DNA of 64,000 bases from Streptomyces venezuelae (GCF_008642375.1 NZ_CP029194.1:4278001-4342000), one strand, 5' to 3'; numbered from the stretch's first letter, positions 36,750-46,669 are shown. Made by a program: numbers and translations. Notes: generated by a model not told the origin, from the letters alone.

Positions 36750-37040
36750 TCAGTGGGTCTCGGGGCGGAGGACCTTGGTCCGGAGGACCGACTCGTTCAG
36801 GTTCATCTGGCGGTCGAGCTCCTTGACGACCGCAGGCTCGGCCTGCAGGTCGATGACCGAGTAGATGCCCTCGGGCTTCTTCTTGATCTCGTACGAGAGA
36901 CGACGACGGCCCCAGGTGTCGACCTTCTCGACCTTTCCGTTGCCCTCACGGACGACGGAGAGGAAGTTCTCGATCAGGGGGGCGACAGCGCGCTCCTCCA
37001 GATCGGGGTCGAGGATGACCATCACCTCGTAGTGACGCAT
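36750..37040 (-). CDS. rpsF: 30S ribosomal protein S6
   Basis: A 96-residue S6 starting [20 protein letters not shown] and ending [19 protein letters not shown] 37040 has an excellent AAAGGAGGTGGG site. It is the first gene of rpsF-ssb-rpsR-rplI. About 200 bp upstream separate it from the divergent membrane protein and must hold the operon promoter. Confidence 0.98.
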   Translation of the reverse strand: MRHYEVMVILDPDLEERAVAPLIENFLSVVREGNGKVEKVDTWGRRRLSYEIKKKPEGIYSVIDLQAEPAVVKELDRQMNLNESVLRTKVLRPETH

Positions 37041-37322
37041 GTGGAACCCACCTCCTTTGGACTCAGCGGCCACGGTCGTTCCGTGGCAGGAGGGTCGTGA
37101 TGCGTAAGCAACGGTATCCGCCACCACTGACAATCCCCTCGGTGAACGAGGGGGCCGTCGGGGATCCCAGAGGGAACTGGGCAGACACCGGCGCAGCTGT
37201 ACAGAGTACCCGCACATCGGCTGCGGTTGAAATTCCCCGGTGAGGGGACGCAATCTGTACACAACGGATGTCGGCGGCGCCGCAATGCGCCGCCCTCGCG
37301 CAGCAACGCCAGGAGGTGCCCC

Positions 37323-37637
37323 ATGGCACAGGCAATGCGACCCGACCCCGGCCACTCCCTCTTCGCGACCGACGGCAAGCCCCACCCCCTCCAGGACACC
37401 CTGGTCGGCGTGACACTGGTCCTGGGTGTCCTCGCCTTCGTCACCGCGCAGTTCGACAACCTGCACCTGCTGAGCTCCTGGTCGGGCCTGATCGGCATCC
37501 TGACCGGTGCCTACGGACAGTTCATCTCCGTGACGACCCGCGAACGCTTCCTGCTGATCCTCGGACTCGGCGCCTCGGCGTTCGGCTTCTATCTCGGGAT
37601 GGCGCACGGCGGCCTCTTCGGCGGCGTCATCAGCTGA
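37323..37637 (+). CDS. Small membrane protein, function unknown
   Basis: A 104-residue protein with three hydrophobic helices (about residues 27-45, [18 protein letters not shown]; 52-68; 77-98, [20 protein letters not shown]). It is conserved in position next to rpsF in Streptomyces as I recall, but I know no function. ATG 37323 follows CAGGAGGTG. Confidence 0.8.
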   Translation: MAQAMRPDPGHSLFATDGKPHPLQDTLVGVTLVLGVLAFVTAQFDNLHLLSSWSGLIGILTGAYGQFISVTTRERFLLILGLGASAFGFYLGMAHGGLFGGVIS

Positions 37638-37756
37638 GCCCGGCGGCACGTCAGGGCGTACACGCCCATCCGGGGCGCTCCCCGGTCACAGTAGGCTTCG
37701 GCGCGAGAGCCGGAGCCCCTGACCGATGGGGACACACCTGCCGAGGAGCGCCCCGC

Positions 37757-38875
37757 ATGAGCCTGACCCTGAGGACCATCAGCCGTGAGCAGCATCTGGG
37801 ATTCATCCAGAGCCAGCCCGCTGCGAGCCACTGCCAGGTCCCGGCGTGGGCTGATGTGAAGACCGAGTGGCGCTCGGAGAACCTCGGCTGGTTCGACAAG
37901 AACGGCGAGCTCGTCGGCGTCGGCCTGGTGCTCTACCGCCAGCTCCCGAAGATCAAGCGCTACCTGGCCTATCTGCCCGAGGGTCCGGTCATCAATTGGC
38001 ACGCGCCGAACCTCGACGACTGGCTGCAGCCGATGCTGGCGCACCTCAAGCAGCAGGGCGCCTTCTCGGTGAAGATGGGCCCGCCGGTCGTCATCCGCCG
38101 CTGGGACGCCGCCGCCATCAAGTCCGGCATCCAGGACCCGGACGTGAAGCGCCTCAAGGACGTCGAGGCCACCCACATCGAGCCGCGCGCCTTCGAGGTC
38201 GCGGACCGGCTGCGGAAGATGGGCTGGCAGCAGGCCGAGGACGGCGGCGCCGGCTTCGGTGACGTCCAGCCCCGCTACGTCTTCCAGGTCCCCCTCGCGA
38301 ACCGCTCGCTCGACGACGTCCTCAAGGGCTTCAACCAGCTGTGGCGCCGGAACATCAAGAAGGCCGAGAAGGCCGGTGTCGAGGTCGTCCAGGGCGGCTA
38401 CGAGGACCTGGCCGAGTGGCAGCGGCTCTACGAGATCACGGCCGTCCGCGACCACTTCCGGCCGCGCCCGCTCTCGTACTTCCAGCGCATGTGGACCGTC
38501 CTCAACAACGAGGACCCCAACCGCATGCGGCTCTACTTCGCGCGCCACAACGGCGTGAACCTGTCGGCCGCGACCATGCTCGTCGTCGGCGGCCACGTCT
38601 GGTACTCCTACGGCGCCTCCGACAACATCGGCCGCGAGGTCAGGCCCTCGAACGCGATGCAGTGGCGGATGCTGCGCGACGCCTACGCGATGGGCGCGAC
38701 CGTCTACGACCTGCGGGGCATCTCCGACTCGCTCGACGAGACCGACCACCTCTTCGGGCTCATCCAGTTCAAGGTGGGCACGGGCGGCGAGGCCGTCGAG
38801 TACGTCGGCGAGTGGGACTTCCCGCTGAACAAGCTGCTGCACAAGGCGCTCGACATCTACATGTCCCGCCGCTGA
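37757..38875 (+). CDS. femX: FemX-type peptidoglycan bridge transferase
   Basis: A FemABX aminoacyl-tRNA-dependent transferase. In Streptomyces the FemX homologue adds the first residue, glycine, to the stem-peptide side chain of LL-diaminopimelate. The 372-residue protein has two GNAT-like subdomains: SLTLRTISREQHLGFIQSQP and GWFDKNGELVGVGLVLYRQL in the first, and LWRRNIKKAEKAGVEVVQGG, YSYGASDNIGREVRPSNAMQ and VYDLRGISDSLDETDHLFGL in the second. The helical tRNA arm of some Fem proteins is lacking. ATG 37757 follows GAGGAG. An alanine-racemase-like gene is 82 bp downstream, which suits a wall-precursor theme. Confidence 0.9.
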   Translation: MSLTLRTISREQHLGFIQSQPAASHCQVPAWADVKTEWRSENLGWFDKNGELVGVGLVLYRQLPKIKRYLAYLPEGPVINWHAPNLDDWLQPMLAHLKQQGAFSVKMGPPVVIRRWDAAAIKSGIQDPDVKRLKDVEATHIEPRAFEVADRLRKMGWQQAEDGGAGFGDVQPRYVFQVPLANRSLDDVLKGFNQLWRRNIKKAEKAGVEVVQGGYEDLAEWQRLYEITAVRDHFRPRPLSYFQRMWTVLNNEDPNRMRLYFARHNGVNLSAATMLVVGGHVWYSYGASDNIGREVRPSNAMQWRMLRDAYAMGATVYDLRGISDSLDETDHLFGLIQFKVGTGGEAVEYVGEWDFPLNKLLHKALDIYMSRR

Positions 38876-38957
38876 GCCGCGTCGCTTCGGCGACGGTTCC
38901 GTAGTCTCGTACATATCTTTGATACACCGCTGCCACCAGAAAGGTTCCGGGCCGGCC

Positions 38958-39989
38958 ATGGCGCTCTCCCTCTACGTCGACACCGCTCGCTGGCGCGCGC
39001 ACCAGAAGACCGTCATCGACCAGTTCCCCGGTCTGATCCCGGTCTGCAAGGGCAACGGCTACGGCTTCGGGCACGAGCGCCTGGCCGACGAGGCCGCCCG
39101 GTTCGGCGCCGACATGCTCGCGGTCGGCACCACCTACGAAGCCGCGCGGATCAAGGACTGGTTCAGCGGCGACCTGCTGGTCCTCACCCCCTTCCGCCGG
39201 GGCGAAGAACCGGTTCCGCTGCCCGACCGGGTCATCCGCTCCGTGTCCTCCGTGGACGGCGTCCACGCCCTGGTGGGCGCCCGGGTCGTCATCGAGTGCA
39301 TGAGCTCGATGAAGCGGCACGGCGTCCACGAGAGCGAGCTCCAGCAGCTCCACTCCGCCATCGAGGACGTACGGCTCGAGGGCTTCGCCCTCCACCTCCC
39401 GCTGGACCGCCCGGACGGCACCGACGCCGTCGAGGAGGTCATCGCCTGGATGGACCGGCTGCGGACCGCCCGTCTGCCGCTGCACACCATGTTCGTGAGC
39501 CACCTGCGGGCCGAGGAACAGGCCCGGCTCCAGCAGCAGTTCCCGCAGACCCGCTTCCGCGCGCGGATCGGCACCCGGCTGTGGCTGGGCGACCACGAGG
39601 CCACCGAGTACCGGGGCGCCGTCCTCGACGTGACCCGGGTCGCCAAGGGGGACCGTTTCGGCTACCGCCAGCAGAAGGCCGCGTCGGACGGCTGGCTGGT
39701 CGTCGTCGCCGGCGGCACCTCGCACGGCGTGGGTCTGGAGGCTCCCAAGGCGATGCACGGCGTCATGCCGCGCGCCAAGGGCGTCGCACGAGCCGGTCTG
39801 GCCACGGTCAACCGGAACCTGTCGCCCTTCGTCTGGGCGGGCAAGCAGCGCTGGTTCGCCGAGCCGCCGCACATGCAGGTGTCGATCCTGTTCGTGCCCG
39901 CGGACGCCCAGGAGCCCCGCGTCGGCGACGAGCTGGTGGCGCATCTGCGCCACACCACGACGCAGTTCGACCGGCTCGTGGAGCGCTGA
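38958..39989 (+). CDS. Alanine-racemase-like fold-type III PLP protein
   Basis: A 343-residue protein with an N-terminal TIM-barrel-like region and the PLP-lysine motif VCKGNGYGFGHERLADEA (about residues 28-45), the counterpart of the VVKANAYGHG motif of Alr. The C-terminal domain carries FRARIGTRLWLGD and LDVTRVAKGDRFGYRQQ, the latter similar to the Alr beta-domain GDxVGYG element. The overall similarity to classical alanine racemase is partial, so racemisation of alanine is unproven. Its neighbour femX hints at a cell-wall role. ATG 38958 lies 9 nt after GGTTCCGGG. Confidence 0.8.
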   Translation: MALSLYVDTARWRAHQKTVIDQFPGLIPVCKGNGYGFGHERLADEAARFGADMLAVGTTYEAARIKDWFSGDLLVLTPFRRGEEPVPLPDRVIRSVSSVDGVHALVGARVVIECMSSMKRHGVHESELQQLHSAIEDVRLEGFALHLPLDRPDGTDAVEEVIAWMDRLRTARLPLHTMFVSHLRAEEQARLQQQFPQTRFRARIGTRLWLGDHEATEYRGAVLDVTRVAKGDRFGYRQQKAASDGWLVVVAGGTSHGVGLEAPKAMHGVMPRAKGVARAGLATVNRNLSPFVWAGKQRWFAEPPHMQVSILFVPADAQEPRVGDELVAHLRHTTTQFDRLVER

Positions 39990-40004
39990 GCCGGTCGACC
40001 ACGG

Positions 40005-41540
40005 TCACCCCCGGGAATCCCCAACCGTCTCCGGTTCGGGATCCCCGGGGGTGCCCCATTCCACCCGCGGACCCTCGACCGCCGGCGCGGCGTGCCGGGC
40101 CGGATGTGCCGCCCTGCCCGTGACGAAGACGTCCTTCGCGCCGTCCAGGACGCCCCCCGAGGGGTCGTCCGAGCCGTCCTGGCGGACCGGGTCCTTCTCG
40201 GGCATGAGGATGTCGCGTACGACCACGACGCACAGGTACAGCGTGCCGAGCAGGTGCAGGACGATCGCGAACTGGTAGCCGTCGACCGGCAGTCCCTGCT
40301 TGCTGCCGCTGTTCATGAAGGCCAGGTACATCCAGATGCCCAGGAAGTACATGACCTCGCACGCCTGCCAGATCAGGAAGTCGCGCCAGCGCGGCCGGGC
40401 GAGGGCCGCGAGCGGGATGAGCCACAGCACGTACTGCGGCGAGTAGACCTTGTTGGTGAGGACGAACGCGGCGACGACCAGGAAGGCCAGCTGGGCGAAG
40501 CGGGGCCTGCGGGGAGCACTGAACGCCAGGAAGCCGAGCGCGACCACCGCGACGACCATGAGCATCAGGGCGTACATGTTGGCCTTGTCCGGCGTGATCG
40601 ACGTGCCCGTCCGCTGGCTGATCAGCAACCAGACCGAACCGAAGTCGACGTTCCGGTCACGGCTGAAGAGGTAGAACTGCTTCCACCCCTCGGGCGCCAT
40701 CAGCATCACGGGCAGGTTCACGACCAGCCACGCGCCGGCCGCACCGAGCACGGCCGTCCCGTACTCCCGCCACTTCCCCGCGCGCCAGCAGAGCAGCAGC
40801 AGCGGGACGAGGAGCAGTATCGGGTAGAACTTCGCCGCCGTGGCGAGGCCGAGCAGGATGCCGAAGCCGAGCGGCCGGCCGCGCGACCACAGGAGGACGG
40901 CGGCGGAGGTCAGCGCGACGGCCAGTATGTCCCAGTTGATCGTGGCGGTGAGCGCGACGGAGGGCGCCAGGGCGACCAGGAGGCCGTCCCAGGGGCGGCT
41001 CCGGTGCGTCCGCGCGACACAGACCGCGAGGACGGCCGCGCAGACCATCAGCATGCCGGCGTTGACCATCCAGAACGTCTGCTCGCGGTGGTCCATGGTG
41101 CCGCTGCCGGGCGTCAGCCAGGCCGCGACCTCCATGAAGAGGCCCGTCAGGACCGGGTACTCCAGAAACGGTATGTCGCCGCTCAGCCGGTCGAAGTAGG
41201 GCACCAGGCCGTCGGCGAACCCTCGTCCGGAGAAGAGGTGCGGGATGTCCGAGTAACAGGCGTGGGTGTACTGGGAGGTGGTCCCCCGGAACCAGGCCCA
41301 GTTGTAGCAGGGCAGTTTCTGCACCATGCCGAGGGCGAACATCCCGATGGCCACGAGAGCGATCACTCGCACCGGTGTGAACTGACCGCGGCCGGTCAGG
41401 GCACGGCGGCCGAAGGGACCGCCGATCAGCTCGCTGCCCGCGGCGGCCACCTCGTCCCGGTGGGTGGGGATGACCGTCCGCGGGCCCTGCGGCCGGTCCT
41501 GCGGCTCGCGCGTCTTCTGGAGGCTCGGCATGGGGGACAT
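40005..41540 (-). CDS. GT87/DUF2029-type polyprenyl-sugar glycosyltransferase, membrane
   Basis: A 511-residue membrane protein with about ten or more hydrophobic helices, beginning with a cytoplasmic proline-rich tail and the first helix VIALVAIGMFALGMVQKLPC near residue 56. The extracytoplasmic FLEYPVLTGLFMEVAAW and the NWDILAVAL segment match the GT87 (PimE-like mannosyltransferase) family. These enzymes take sugar from polyprenyl-phosphate donors at the outer face; the acceptor is unknown here. The C-terminal 60 residues are cytoplasmic and charged. ATG 41540 (or 41531) is preceded by GGCAGG. It follows the PBP gene by 112 bp on the same strand. Confidence 0.8.
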   Translation of the reverse strand: MSPMPSLQKTREPQDRPQGPRTVIPTHRDEVAAAGSELIGGPFGRRALTGRGQFTPVRVIALVAIGMFALGMVQKLPCYNWAWFRGTTSQYTHACYSDIPHLFSGRGFADGLVPYFDRLSGDIPFLEYPVLTGLFMEVAAWLTPGSGTMDHREQTFWMVNAGMLMVCAAVLAVCVARTHRSRPWDGLLVALAPSVALTATINWDILAVALTSAAVLLWSRGRPLGFGILLGLATAAKFYPILLLVPLLLLCWRAGKWREYGTAVLGAAGAWLVVNLPVMLMAPEGWKQFYLFSRDRNVDFGSVWLLISQRTGTSITPDKANMYALMLMVVAVVALGFLAFSAPRRPRFAQLAFLVVAAFVLTNKVYSPQYVLWLIPLAALARPRWRDFLIWQACEVMYFLGIWMYLAFMNSGSKQGLPVDGYQFAIVLHLLGTLYLCVVVVRDILMPEKDPVRQDGSDDPSGGVLDGAKDVFVTGRAAHPARHAAPAVEGPRVEWGTPGDPEPETVGDSRG

Positions 41541-41566
41541 CCTGCCGTACGTCCCCGGCGAAACGG

Positions 41567-41622
41567 CGAGGGCCGCCGCGTCCGGTCCGTACGGAAGGTA
41601 CGGACGGACGCGACGGCCCTCG
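41567..41622 (-). terminator. Terminator after the penicillin-binding protein gene
   Basis: Long imperfect hairpin: CGAGGGCC / GGCCCTCG outer stem, an inner CGCGTCCG / CGGACGCG stem, and a further GTACGGA-type dyad at the tip. Confidence 0.7.
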
Positions 41623-41652
41623 CTGCGTGCCCTGGGAAGGGCGCGGCCGGGA

Positions 41653-44469
41653 TCAGGGAGTCCAGGCCCCGTCCTCTTCACTGCCGCCGCCGGGCCGGCC
41701 GGTCCCGTTGCCCGGATCGTCCGTCGTCGCCGTACCGGTCGGCGTCGGCGCCTCCGTCGTGGTCGGCGGCGTGGTCGTCGGTTCACCCGTGTTGCCGCCC
41801 GGGTCGCCGCCCGTGTCGCAGTCCAGGTCCCAGACGCTGCAGGTCGTCTTGCCCGGCTTCGGCGACTTCGTCGGCCTCGTCGGGGGAGTCGTCGTCGGGG
41901 TGGCCGGGGGAGTCGTCGTCGGCGCCTCGGTCGTCGGCGTCGCCGTGGTCTCGGTGGGCGTCGGGGTGGCCGTCGGCGACGGGGTCGGGCTGGTGGCGCC
42001 ACCGCCGAACACCGGCTCGGCGTTCTCCAGGTCCTCGGGCTCGGGGAACTTCACGTCCGGCATGCCCTCGACGGCATCCGTCATGTAGTCGTTCCAGATC
42101 TGCGAGGGGAACGACGAACCGTGGATGGTGTCCCTGTCACCCGTGCCGTACATCTCCTCGAACTCGCGGTTCTTCTTCGTCTCGTCGTCGTCGAAGCGGT
42201 ACATGTCGATGGCGGTCGACAGCTGCGGGGTGTAGCCCACGAACCAGGCCGACTTGTTGCCGTCGGTCGTACCGGTCTTGCCGGCCACGGCGCGGCCCGG
42301 GATCGCGGCGTTGTTGCCGGTGCCCTCCGGGTCCTCCACGACGTCCCGGAGGACGTCGGTGACGTTGCTGGCGATGGCCGTCGTGAAGGCCTGCTCGGTC
42401 TTGACCTCATGCTTGTAGATGGTCTTTCCGCCCTTGACCACCTTGGTCACCGAGAACGGGTCCTTCTGCTGGCCGTTGTCGGCGAAGGTCGCATAGGCGC
42501 CGGCCATCCGGATCGCGCTCGGGCTGGAGATACCGAGGGAGAAGGAGGGCACCTCGCCCTTGACGAGCGAGTCCTCGCGCAGACCGGCCTTGACCGCGGC
42601 CTCACGGACCTTGTCGATGCCGATGTCCATGCCGAGCTGCACGTACGGGGAGTTGGCCGACTTGATCATGGCCCGGCGAAGGGTCATCGAACCGTAGCTC
42701 GCGTTGCCGTCATTGGTCTGGAACCACTCCTTGCCCTTCTCGTCCTCCCAGATCTCGCCGTTGTACTTCCGGATCTTCAGCTTGTTCTTGCCGGAGTAGC
42801 GGCTCTTGTCCGGGTCCACGATCGTGCGGGAGGACGCGTCCTGGACGGGACCGAGTTCCTTGTCCCGGACGCCGTCCTGCATCGCGGCGGCCAGCACGAA
42901 GGGCTTGAAGGTCGATCCGACCTGGGCACCGGTCGTGTCGGCGTTGTTGGTGAAGTGCTTGGTGGCGTCGGTACCACCGTAGATCGCGACCAACGCGCCC
43001 GTCTGCGCGTTCACGGAGGCGCCGCCGAACTGGACGTGGGTGTCCGTCTTCGGCCGCTTCTTCGGGTCGATGTGCTCGTCGTAGACCTTTTTGACCGCGT
43101 CCTCGAGGTCCTTCACCTTCTTCTTCTCGAAGGTGGTGTGGATCTCGTAGCCGCCGCGCTCCAGCTCCTTGGCGCCGATGCCGTCGGTGTTGCTGTTGAT
43201 GTAGTTCGCCTTGGCCGTGCTGACGAGGTAGCCGATCTGGCCGCCCAGCTGCACGTCCTGCTTGCGCTTCTGGACCTTGGGGAACGTCGTGTACTTGGCA
43301 CGCTCCTCGGCCGTGATCTTGCCGTCCTTGACCATCTCGTCGAGGATCCAGCTCCACCGCTTGGTGGCGCGGTCGAGGTTCTTCTGGGGCGTGGCCTCGG
43401 GGTCGATCTCCGGGTAGCCGGCCGGGTCGTAGTACGTCGCGCCCTTCAACACAGCGGTGAGCAGCGCCGACTCACTGGCGTTGAGATGCCTGGAGTCCTT
43501 GCCGAAGTACGCGCGAGAGGCCGCCTGGATGCCGTAGGCACCGCGCCCGTAGTACGAGGTGTTCAGGTAGCCGGCCATGATGTCGCGCTTTTCCAGCTCG
43601 TTACCGACCTTCATGGAGATGAAGAGTTCCTTCACCTTCCGGGTGAGGGTCTGCGACTGGTCGTTGAGCCGGTTGTTCTTCACGTACTGCTGGGTGATGG
43701 TCGAACCACCCTGGGTGTCGCCGCCCTTGGCCATGTTCCACACGGCGCGACCCATGCCCATCGGGTCGACACCCGAGTCCGTCCAGAAGGTCTTGTTCTC
43801 GGCCGAGACCACGGCCTCCTGCATGACCTTCGGGATCTGCTCGATGCCGACGATCTGACGGTTCGTACCACTGCCGGTCGCGACCATGCGCGTTCCGTCG
43901 GCCCAGTAGTAGATGTTGTTCTGCGAGGTCGCGGACTCGTCCGTCTCGGGGATCGTGACCTGGGAGTACGCGAAGACCGCGCCGCCCATCAGCACACCGG
44001 CGAACACCAGGAACGTGCCCGTCACGAGCCTCCACGAGGGCATCCAGCGACGCCAGCCGTACTTGTCGTGGCGCGGATAGTCGATGATCCGCTTCTTGCC
44101 CGGCGGACGACCGCCGGAGCCTCGACCCGGGCCGCTGCCACGACCGCCACCGGCACCACCGCCGCCGCGCCGTCCTCCACCGGGGCCCGCGGGACCGCCA
44201 GGGCCCCCGGGGCCGGCTTCGGCACCCCTCCGACGGCCGCCGCGCTGCGCGGCCCGACGGGCCTCCGCGCGACCGCCGTAGGGACGCGACTCCTCCCCAT
44301 GGGAAGAATGGGAAGAAGGCGGTCCGTACGAGGCCGCAGGGGCCCCCGTGCCGACATCCTGGGCCGGGGCCGACCTGCGGCCCACCGGCTGCTGGGCAGC
44401 GCGCCGTGCCGCCGCGCGGCCACCTGCCGGCGGCTCCTGCGGCGACATTTTGCGACGATGCTCGCTCAT
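41653..44469 (-). CDS. Class A penicillin-binding protein (transglycosylase/transpeptidase)
   Basis: A 938-residue bifunctional PBP that polymerises and cross-links peptidoglycan outside the membrane. A Gly/Arg/Pro-rich cytoplasmic tail (residues 1-130) precedes one membrane helix (about 146-170, TGTFLVFAGVLMGGAVFAYS). The GT51 domain follows with ENKTFWTDSGVDPMGMGRAV and GGSTITQQYVKN, then the transpeptidase domain with the STFK serine (about 520), SANSPYV (S-x-N) and KTGTTDGN (about 731). The tail from about 845 is a Pro/Thr-rich low-complexity stretch. The start is ATG 44469; the upstream spacing region holds no other gene before padR. Confidence 0.93.
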   Translation of the reverse strand: MSEHRRKMSPQEPPAGGRAAARRAAQQPVGRRSAPAQDVGTGAPAASYGPPSSHSSHGEESRPYGGRAEARRAAQRGGRRRGAEAGPGGPGGPAGPGGGRRGGGGAGGGRGSGPGRGSGGRPPGKKRIIDYPRHDKYGWRRWMPSWRLVTGTFLVFAGVLMGGAVFAYSQVTIPETDESATSQNNIYYWADGTRMVATGSGTNRQIVGIEQIPKVMQEAVVSAENKTFWTDSGVDPMGMGRAVWNMAKGGDTQGGSTITQQYVKNNRLNDQSQTLTRKVKELFISMKVGNELEKRDIMAGYLNTSYYGRGAYGIQAASRAYFGKDSRHLNASESALLTAVLKGATYYDPAGYPEIDPEATPQKNLDRATKRWSWILDEMVKDGKITAEERAKYTTFPKVQKRKQDVQLGGQIGYLVSTAKANYINSNTDGIGAKELERGGYEIHTTFEKKKVKDLEDAVKKVYDEHIDPKKRPKTDTHVQFGGASVNAQTGALVAIYGGTDATKHFTNNADTTGAQVGSTFKPFVLAAAMQDGVRDKELGPVQDASSRTIVDPDKSRYSGKNKLKIRKYNGEIWEDEKGKEWFQTNDGNASYGSMTLRRAMIKSANSPYVQLGMDIGIDKVREAAVKAGLREDSLVKGEVPSFSLGISSPSAIRMAGAYATFADNGQQKDPFSVTKVVKGGKTIYKHEVKTEQAFTTAIASNVTDVLRDVVEDPEGTGNNAAIPGRAVAGKTGTTDGNKSAWFVGYTPQLSTAIDMYRFDDDETKKNREFEEMYGTGDRDTIHGSSFPSQIWNDYMTDAVEGMPDVKFPEPEDLENAEPVFGGGATSPTPSPTATPTPTETTATPTTEAPTTTPPATPTTTPPTRPTKSPKPGKTTCSVWDLDCDTGGDPGGNTGEPTTTPPTTTEAPTPTGTATTDDPGNGTGRPGGGSEEDGAWTP

Positions 44470-44839
44470 CGAACGACTACTCCTCGGGCAGGCGCGTACG
44501 CCTGGAAGCGGCAGTTGAGTTCCGGTCCCCCCGAAATGCGCACGGGCTGAGCCCCATCGGAGGCCCCTCCGTAACGCAGCCGGTCACCCGCAGCACTGAC
44601 GCCCCACGGCATCGCTTGGTTCCCGGTGGTCTGCATGCCGCACAGACTACGCACGGCCAAAACCCACGTAGGGCCGGAGTTCACCCCAAATCAGGCAAGT
44701 CGATCGCTGTGAATTGACGATGTGACGCCGGTCACGGCGGTCCCACTTGTCGAGACAGTGAGCCCGTTCTATCGTGCTGATGTATCGAGTCGATACATCA
44801 GCACGGCATAAGGGTCCCGAGAAGCGGAGGAGGCGACGG
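44470..44839. promoter_or_regulatory. 370-bp divergent region PBP / PadR
   Basis: No gene. It contains the promoter for PadR: -35 TTGTCG at 44747-44752 and -10 TATCGT at 44770-44775 with a 17-bp spacer. A perfect inverted repeat lies immediately downstream (listed separately). Promoter elements for the PBP gene were not identified with confidence. Confidence 0.55.
44774..44804. promoter_or_regulatory. Perfect 31-bp palindrome, putative PadR operator
   Basis: Two 15-bp arms (GTGCTGATGTATCGA and its complement) flank a single central G. The inner core TGTATCGA/TCGATACA is AT-rich. It overlaps the end of the -10 element at 44770-44775 and the expected start of transcription, 36 bp before the padR ATG, so autorepression is the natural reading. 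Confidence 0.85.
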
Positions 44840-45520
44840 ATGAGCAGGCGCTCAGGCATCCTCGAGTTCGCCGTTCTCGGCCTGCTCCGCGAGGCCCCGA
44901 TGCACGGGTACGAGCTGCGGAAGCGCCTCAACACCTCGCTGGGGGTCTTCCGGGCCTTCAGCTACGGGACGCTGTATCCCTGCCTCAAGACGCTGGTCGC
45001 CAACGGCTGGTTGATCGAGGAGCCGGGCAGCGCCCCCGAGGAAGCACTCGCCGCTTCACTCGCAGGACGCCGGGCCAAGATCGTCTACCGGTTGACACCG
45101 GAAGGTAAGGAGCACTTCGAGGAGCTCCTCACCCACACGGGCCCCGACGCCTGGGAGGACGAGCACTTCGCCGCCCGCTTCGCCTTCTTCGGCCAGACCG
45201 AGCGCGAAGTACGGATGCGGGTGCTCGAAGGGCGCCGCAGCCGGCTGGAGGAGCGCCTGGAGAAGATGCGCGCCTCCCTGGCCAGGACCCGCGAGCGACT
45301 CGACGACTACACACTTGAGCTGCAGCGCCACGGTATGGAGTCCGTGGAGCGCGAGGTGCGCTGGCTGAACGAGCTCATCGAGAGCGAGCGGGCGGGACGG
45401 GATCAGCGATCCGGCCCCGACGCCCCCGCTCTGCACGACAACGATTCTGGAGAAACGGGCGGCCTGCCCCGGCACGGGGGCAGTACCCGGCCGGATCCGT
45501 CCGACGACACCGCCAAGTGA
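44840..45520 (+). CDS. PadR-family transcriptional regulator
   Basis: A 226-residue PadR protein. The winged helix (residues 3-80) starts [20 protein letters not shown] and continues [20 protein letters not shown] and [18 protein letters not shown]. The C-terminal part is a long coiled coil (about 110-180, [20 protein letters not shown]) for dimerisation, followed by a disordered polar tail. ATG 44840 has a strong GGAGGAGGCG site. The gene sits 50 bp upstream of inositol-phosphate synthase on the same strand, so the pair is likely cotranscribed and jointly repressed through the 31-bp palindrome. As I remember, this padR-ino1 pairing is conserved in actinobacteria. Confidence 0.92.
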   Translation: MSRRSGILEFAVLGLLREAPMHGYELRKRLNTSLGVFRAFSYGTLYPCLKTLVANGWLIEEPGSAPEEALAASLAGRRAKIVYRLTPEGKEHFEELLTHTGPDAWEDEHFAARFAFFGQTEREVRMRVLEGRRSRLEERLEKMRASLARTRERLDDYTLELQRHGMESVEREVRWLNELIESERAGRDQRSGPDAPALHDNDSGETGGLPRHGGSTRPDPSDDTAK

Positions 45521-45570
45521 AACCCTGCGCACAGCAGGGCTTCCACGATCACAACAGGGAGCAACCGGAA

Positions 45571-46653
45571 ATGGGTTCGGTTCGCGTAGCCATCGTCGGC
45601 GTGGGCAACTGCGCCGCCTCGCTGGTCCAGGGCGTCGAGTACTACAAGGACGCCGACCCGGCGACCAAGGTGCCCGGCCTGATGCACGTCCAGTTCGGCG
45701 ACTACCACGTCGGTGACGTCGAGTTCGTCGCCGCTTTCGACGTCGACGCGAAGAAGGTCGGCCTCGACCTCTCGGACGCCATCGGCGCCAGCGAGAACAA
45801 CACCATCAAGATCTGCGACGTCCCGAACGCGGGCGTCACGGTCCAGCGTGGTCACACCTACGACGGTCTCGGTAAGTACTACCGCATGACCATCGAGGAG
45901 TCCGCCGAGGAGCCGGTCGACGTCGTCCAGATCCTCAAGGACCGCCAGGTCGACGTTCTCGTCTGCTACCTGCCCGTGGGCTCCGAGGACGCTGCGAAGT
46001 TCTACGCGCAGTGCGCCATCGACGCCAAGGTCGCGTTCGTCAACGCCCTCCCGGTCTTCATCGCCGGCACCAAGGAGTGGGCGGACAAGTTCACCGAGGC
46101 GGGCGTCCCGATCGTCGGCGACGACATCAAGTCGCAGGTCGGCGCGACCATCACGCACCGCGTGATGGCGAAGCTGTTCGAGGACCGCGGTGTCCGTCTT
46201 GAGCGCACCATGCAGCTCAACGTCGGCGGCAACATGGACTTCAAGAACATGCTCGAGCGCGACCGCCTCGAGTCCAAGAAGATCTCCAAGACGCAGGCCG
46301 TCACCTCGCAGATCCCGGACCGTGAGCTGGGCGAGAAGAACGTCCACATCGGCCCGTCGGACTACGTGGCCTGGCTGGACGACCGCAAGTGGGCGTACGT
46401 GCGCCTCGAGGGCCGCGCCTTCGGTGACGTTCCGCTGAACCTCGAGTACAAGCTCGAGGTGTGGGACTCCCCGAACTCCGCGGGTGTCATCATCGACGCC
46501 CTGCGCGCCGCGAAGATCGCCAAGGACCGCGGCATCGGCGGCCCCATCCTCTCCGCGTCGAGCTACTTCATGAAGAGCCCGCCGGTCCAGTACTTCGACG
46601 ACGAGGCCCTGGCCAACGTCGAGAAGTTCATCAAGGGCGAGGTCGAGCGCTAA
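45571..46653 (+). CDS. ino1: Inositol-1-phosphate synthase
   Basis: Converts glucose-6-phosphate to myo-inositol-1-phosphate with NAD, feeding mycothiol and phosphatidylinositol synthesis in actinobacteria. The 360-residue protein is of the short archaeal/actinobacterial type: NAD loop [20 protein letters not shown] at the N-terminus, then [16 protein letters not shown] and [15 protein letters not shown], the conserved synthase motifs. ATG 45571 is preceded by AACAGGGAGCAAC. It follows padR by 50 bp and ends at a terminator at 46670-46707. Confidence 0.95.
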   Translation: MGSVRVAIVGVGNCAASLVQGVEYYKDADPATKVPGLMHVQFGDYHVGDVEFVAAFDVDAKKVGLDLSDAIGASENNTIKICDVPNAGVTVQRGHTYDGLGKYYRMTIEESAEEPVDVVQILKDRQVDVLVCYLPVGSEDAAKFYAQCAIDAKVAFVNALPVFIAGTKEWADKFTEAGVPIVGDDIKSQVGATITHRVMAKLFEDRGVRLERTMQLNVGGNMDFKNMLERDRLESKKISKTQAVTSQIPDRELGEKNVHIGPSDYVAWLDDRKWAYVRLEGRAFGDVPLNLEYKLEVWDSPNSAGVIIDALRAAKIAKDRGIGGPILSASSYFMKSPPVQYFDDEALANVEKFIKGEVER

Positions 46654-46669
46654 GCGCCACACGCTTGTC

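Noticed and set aside
41464-44550. A 1028-codon open frame opposite the penicillin-binding protein
   Set aside because: Same reason: shadow of a real gene whose PBP motifs are all on the minus strand.
44465-44840. A small gene between PBP and padR
   Set aside because: The candidate frames lack ribosome sites and overlap the promoter and palindrome.
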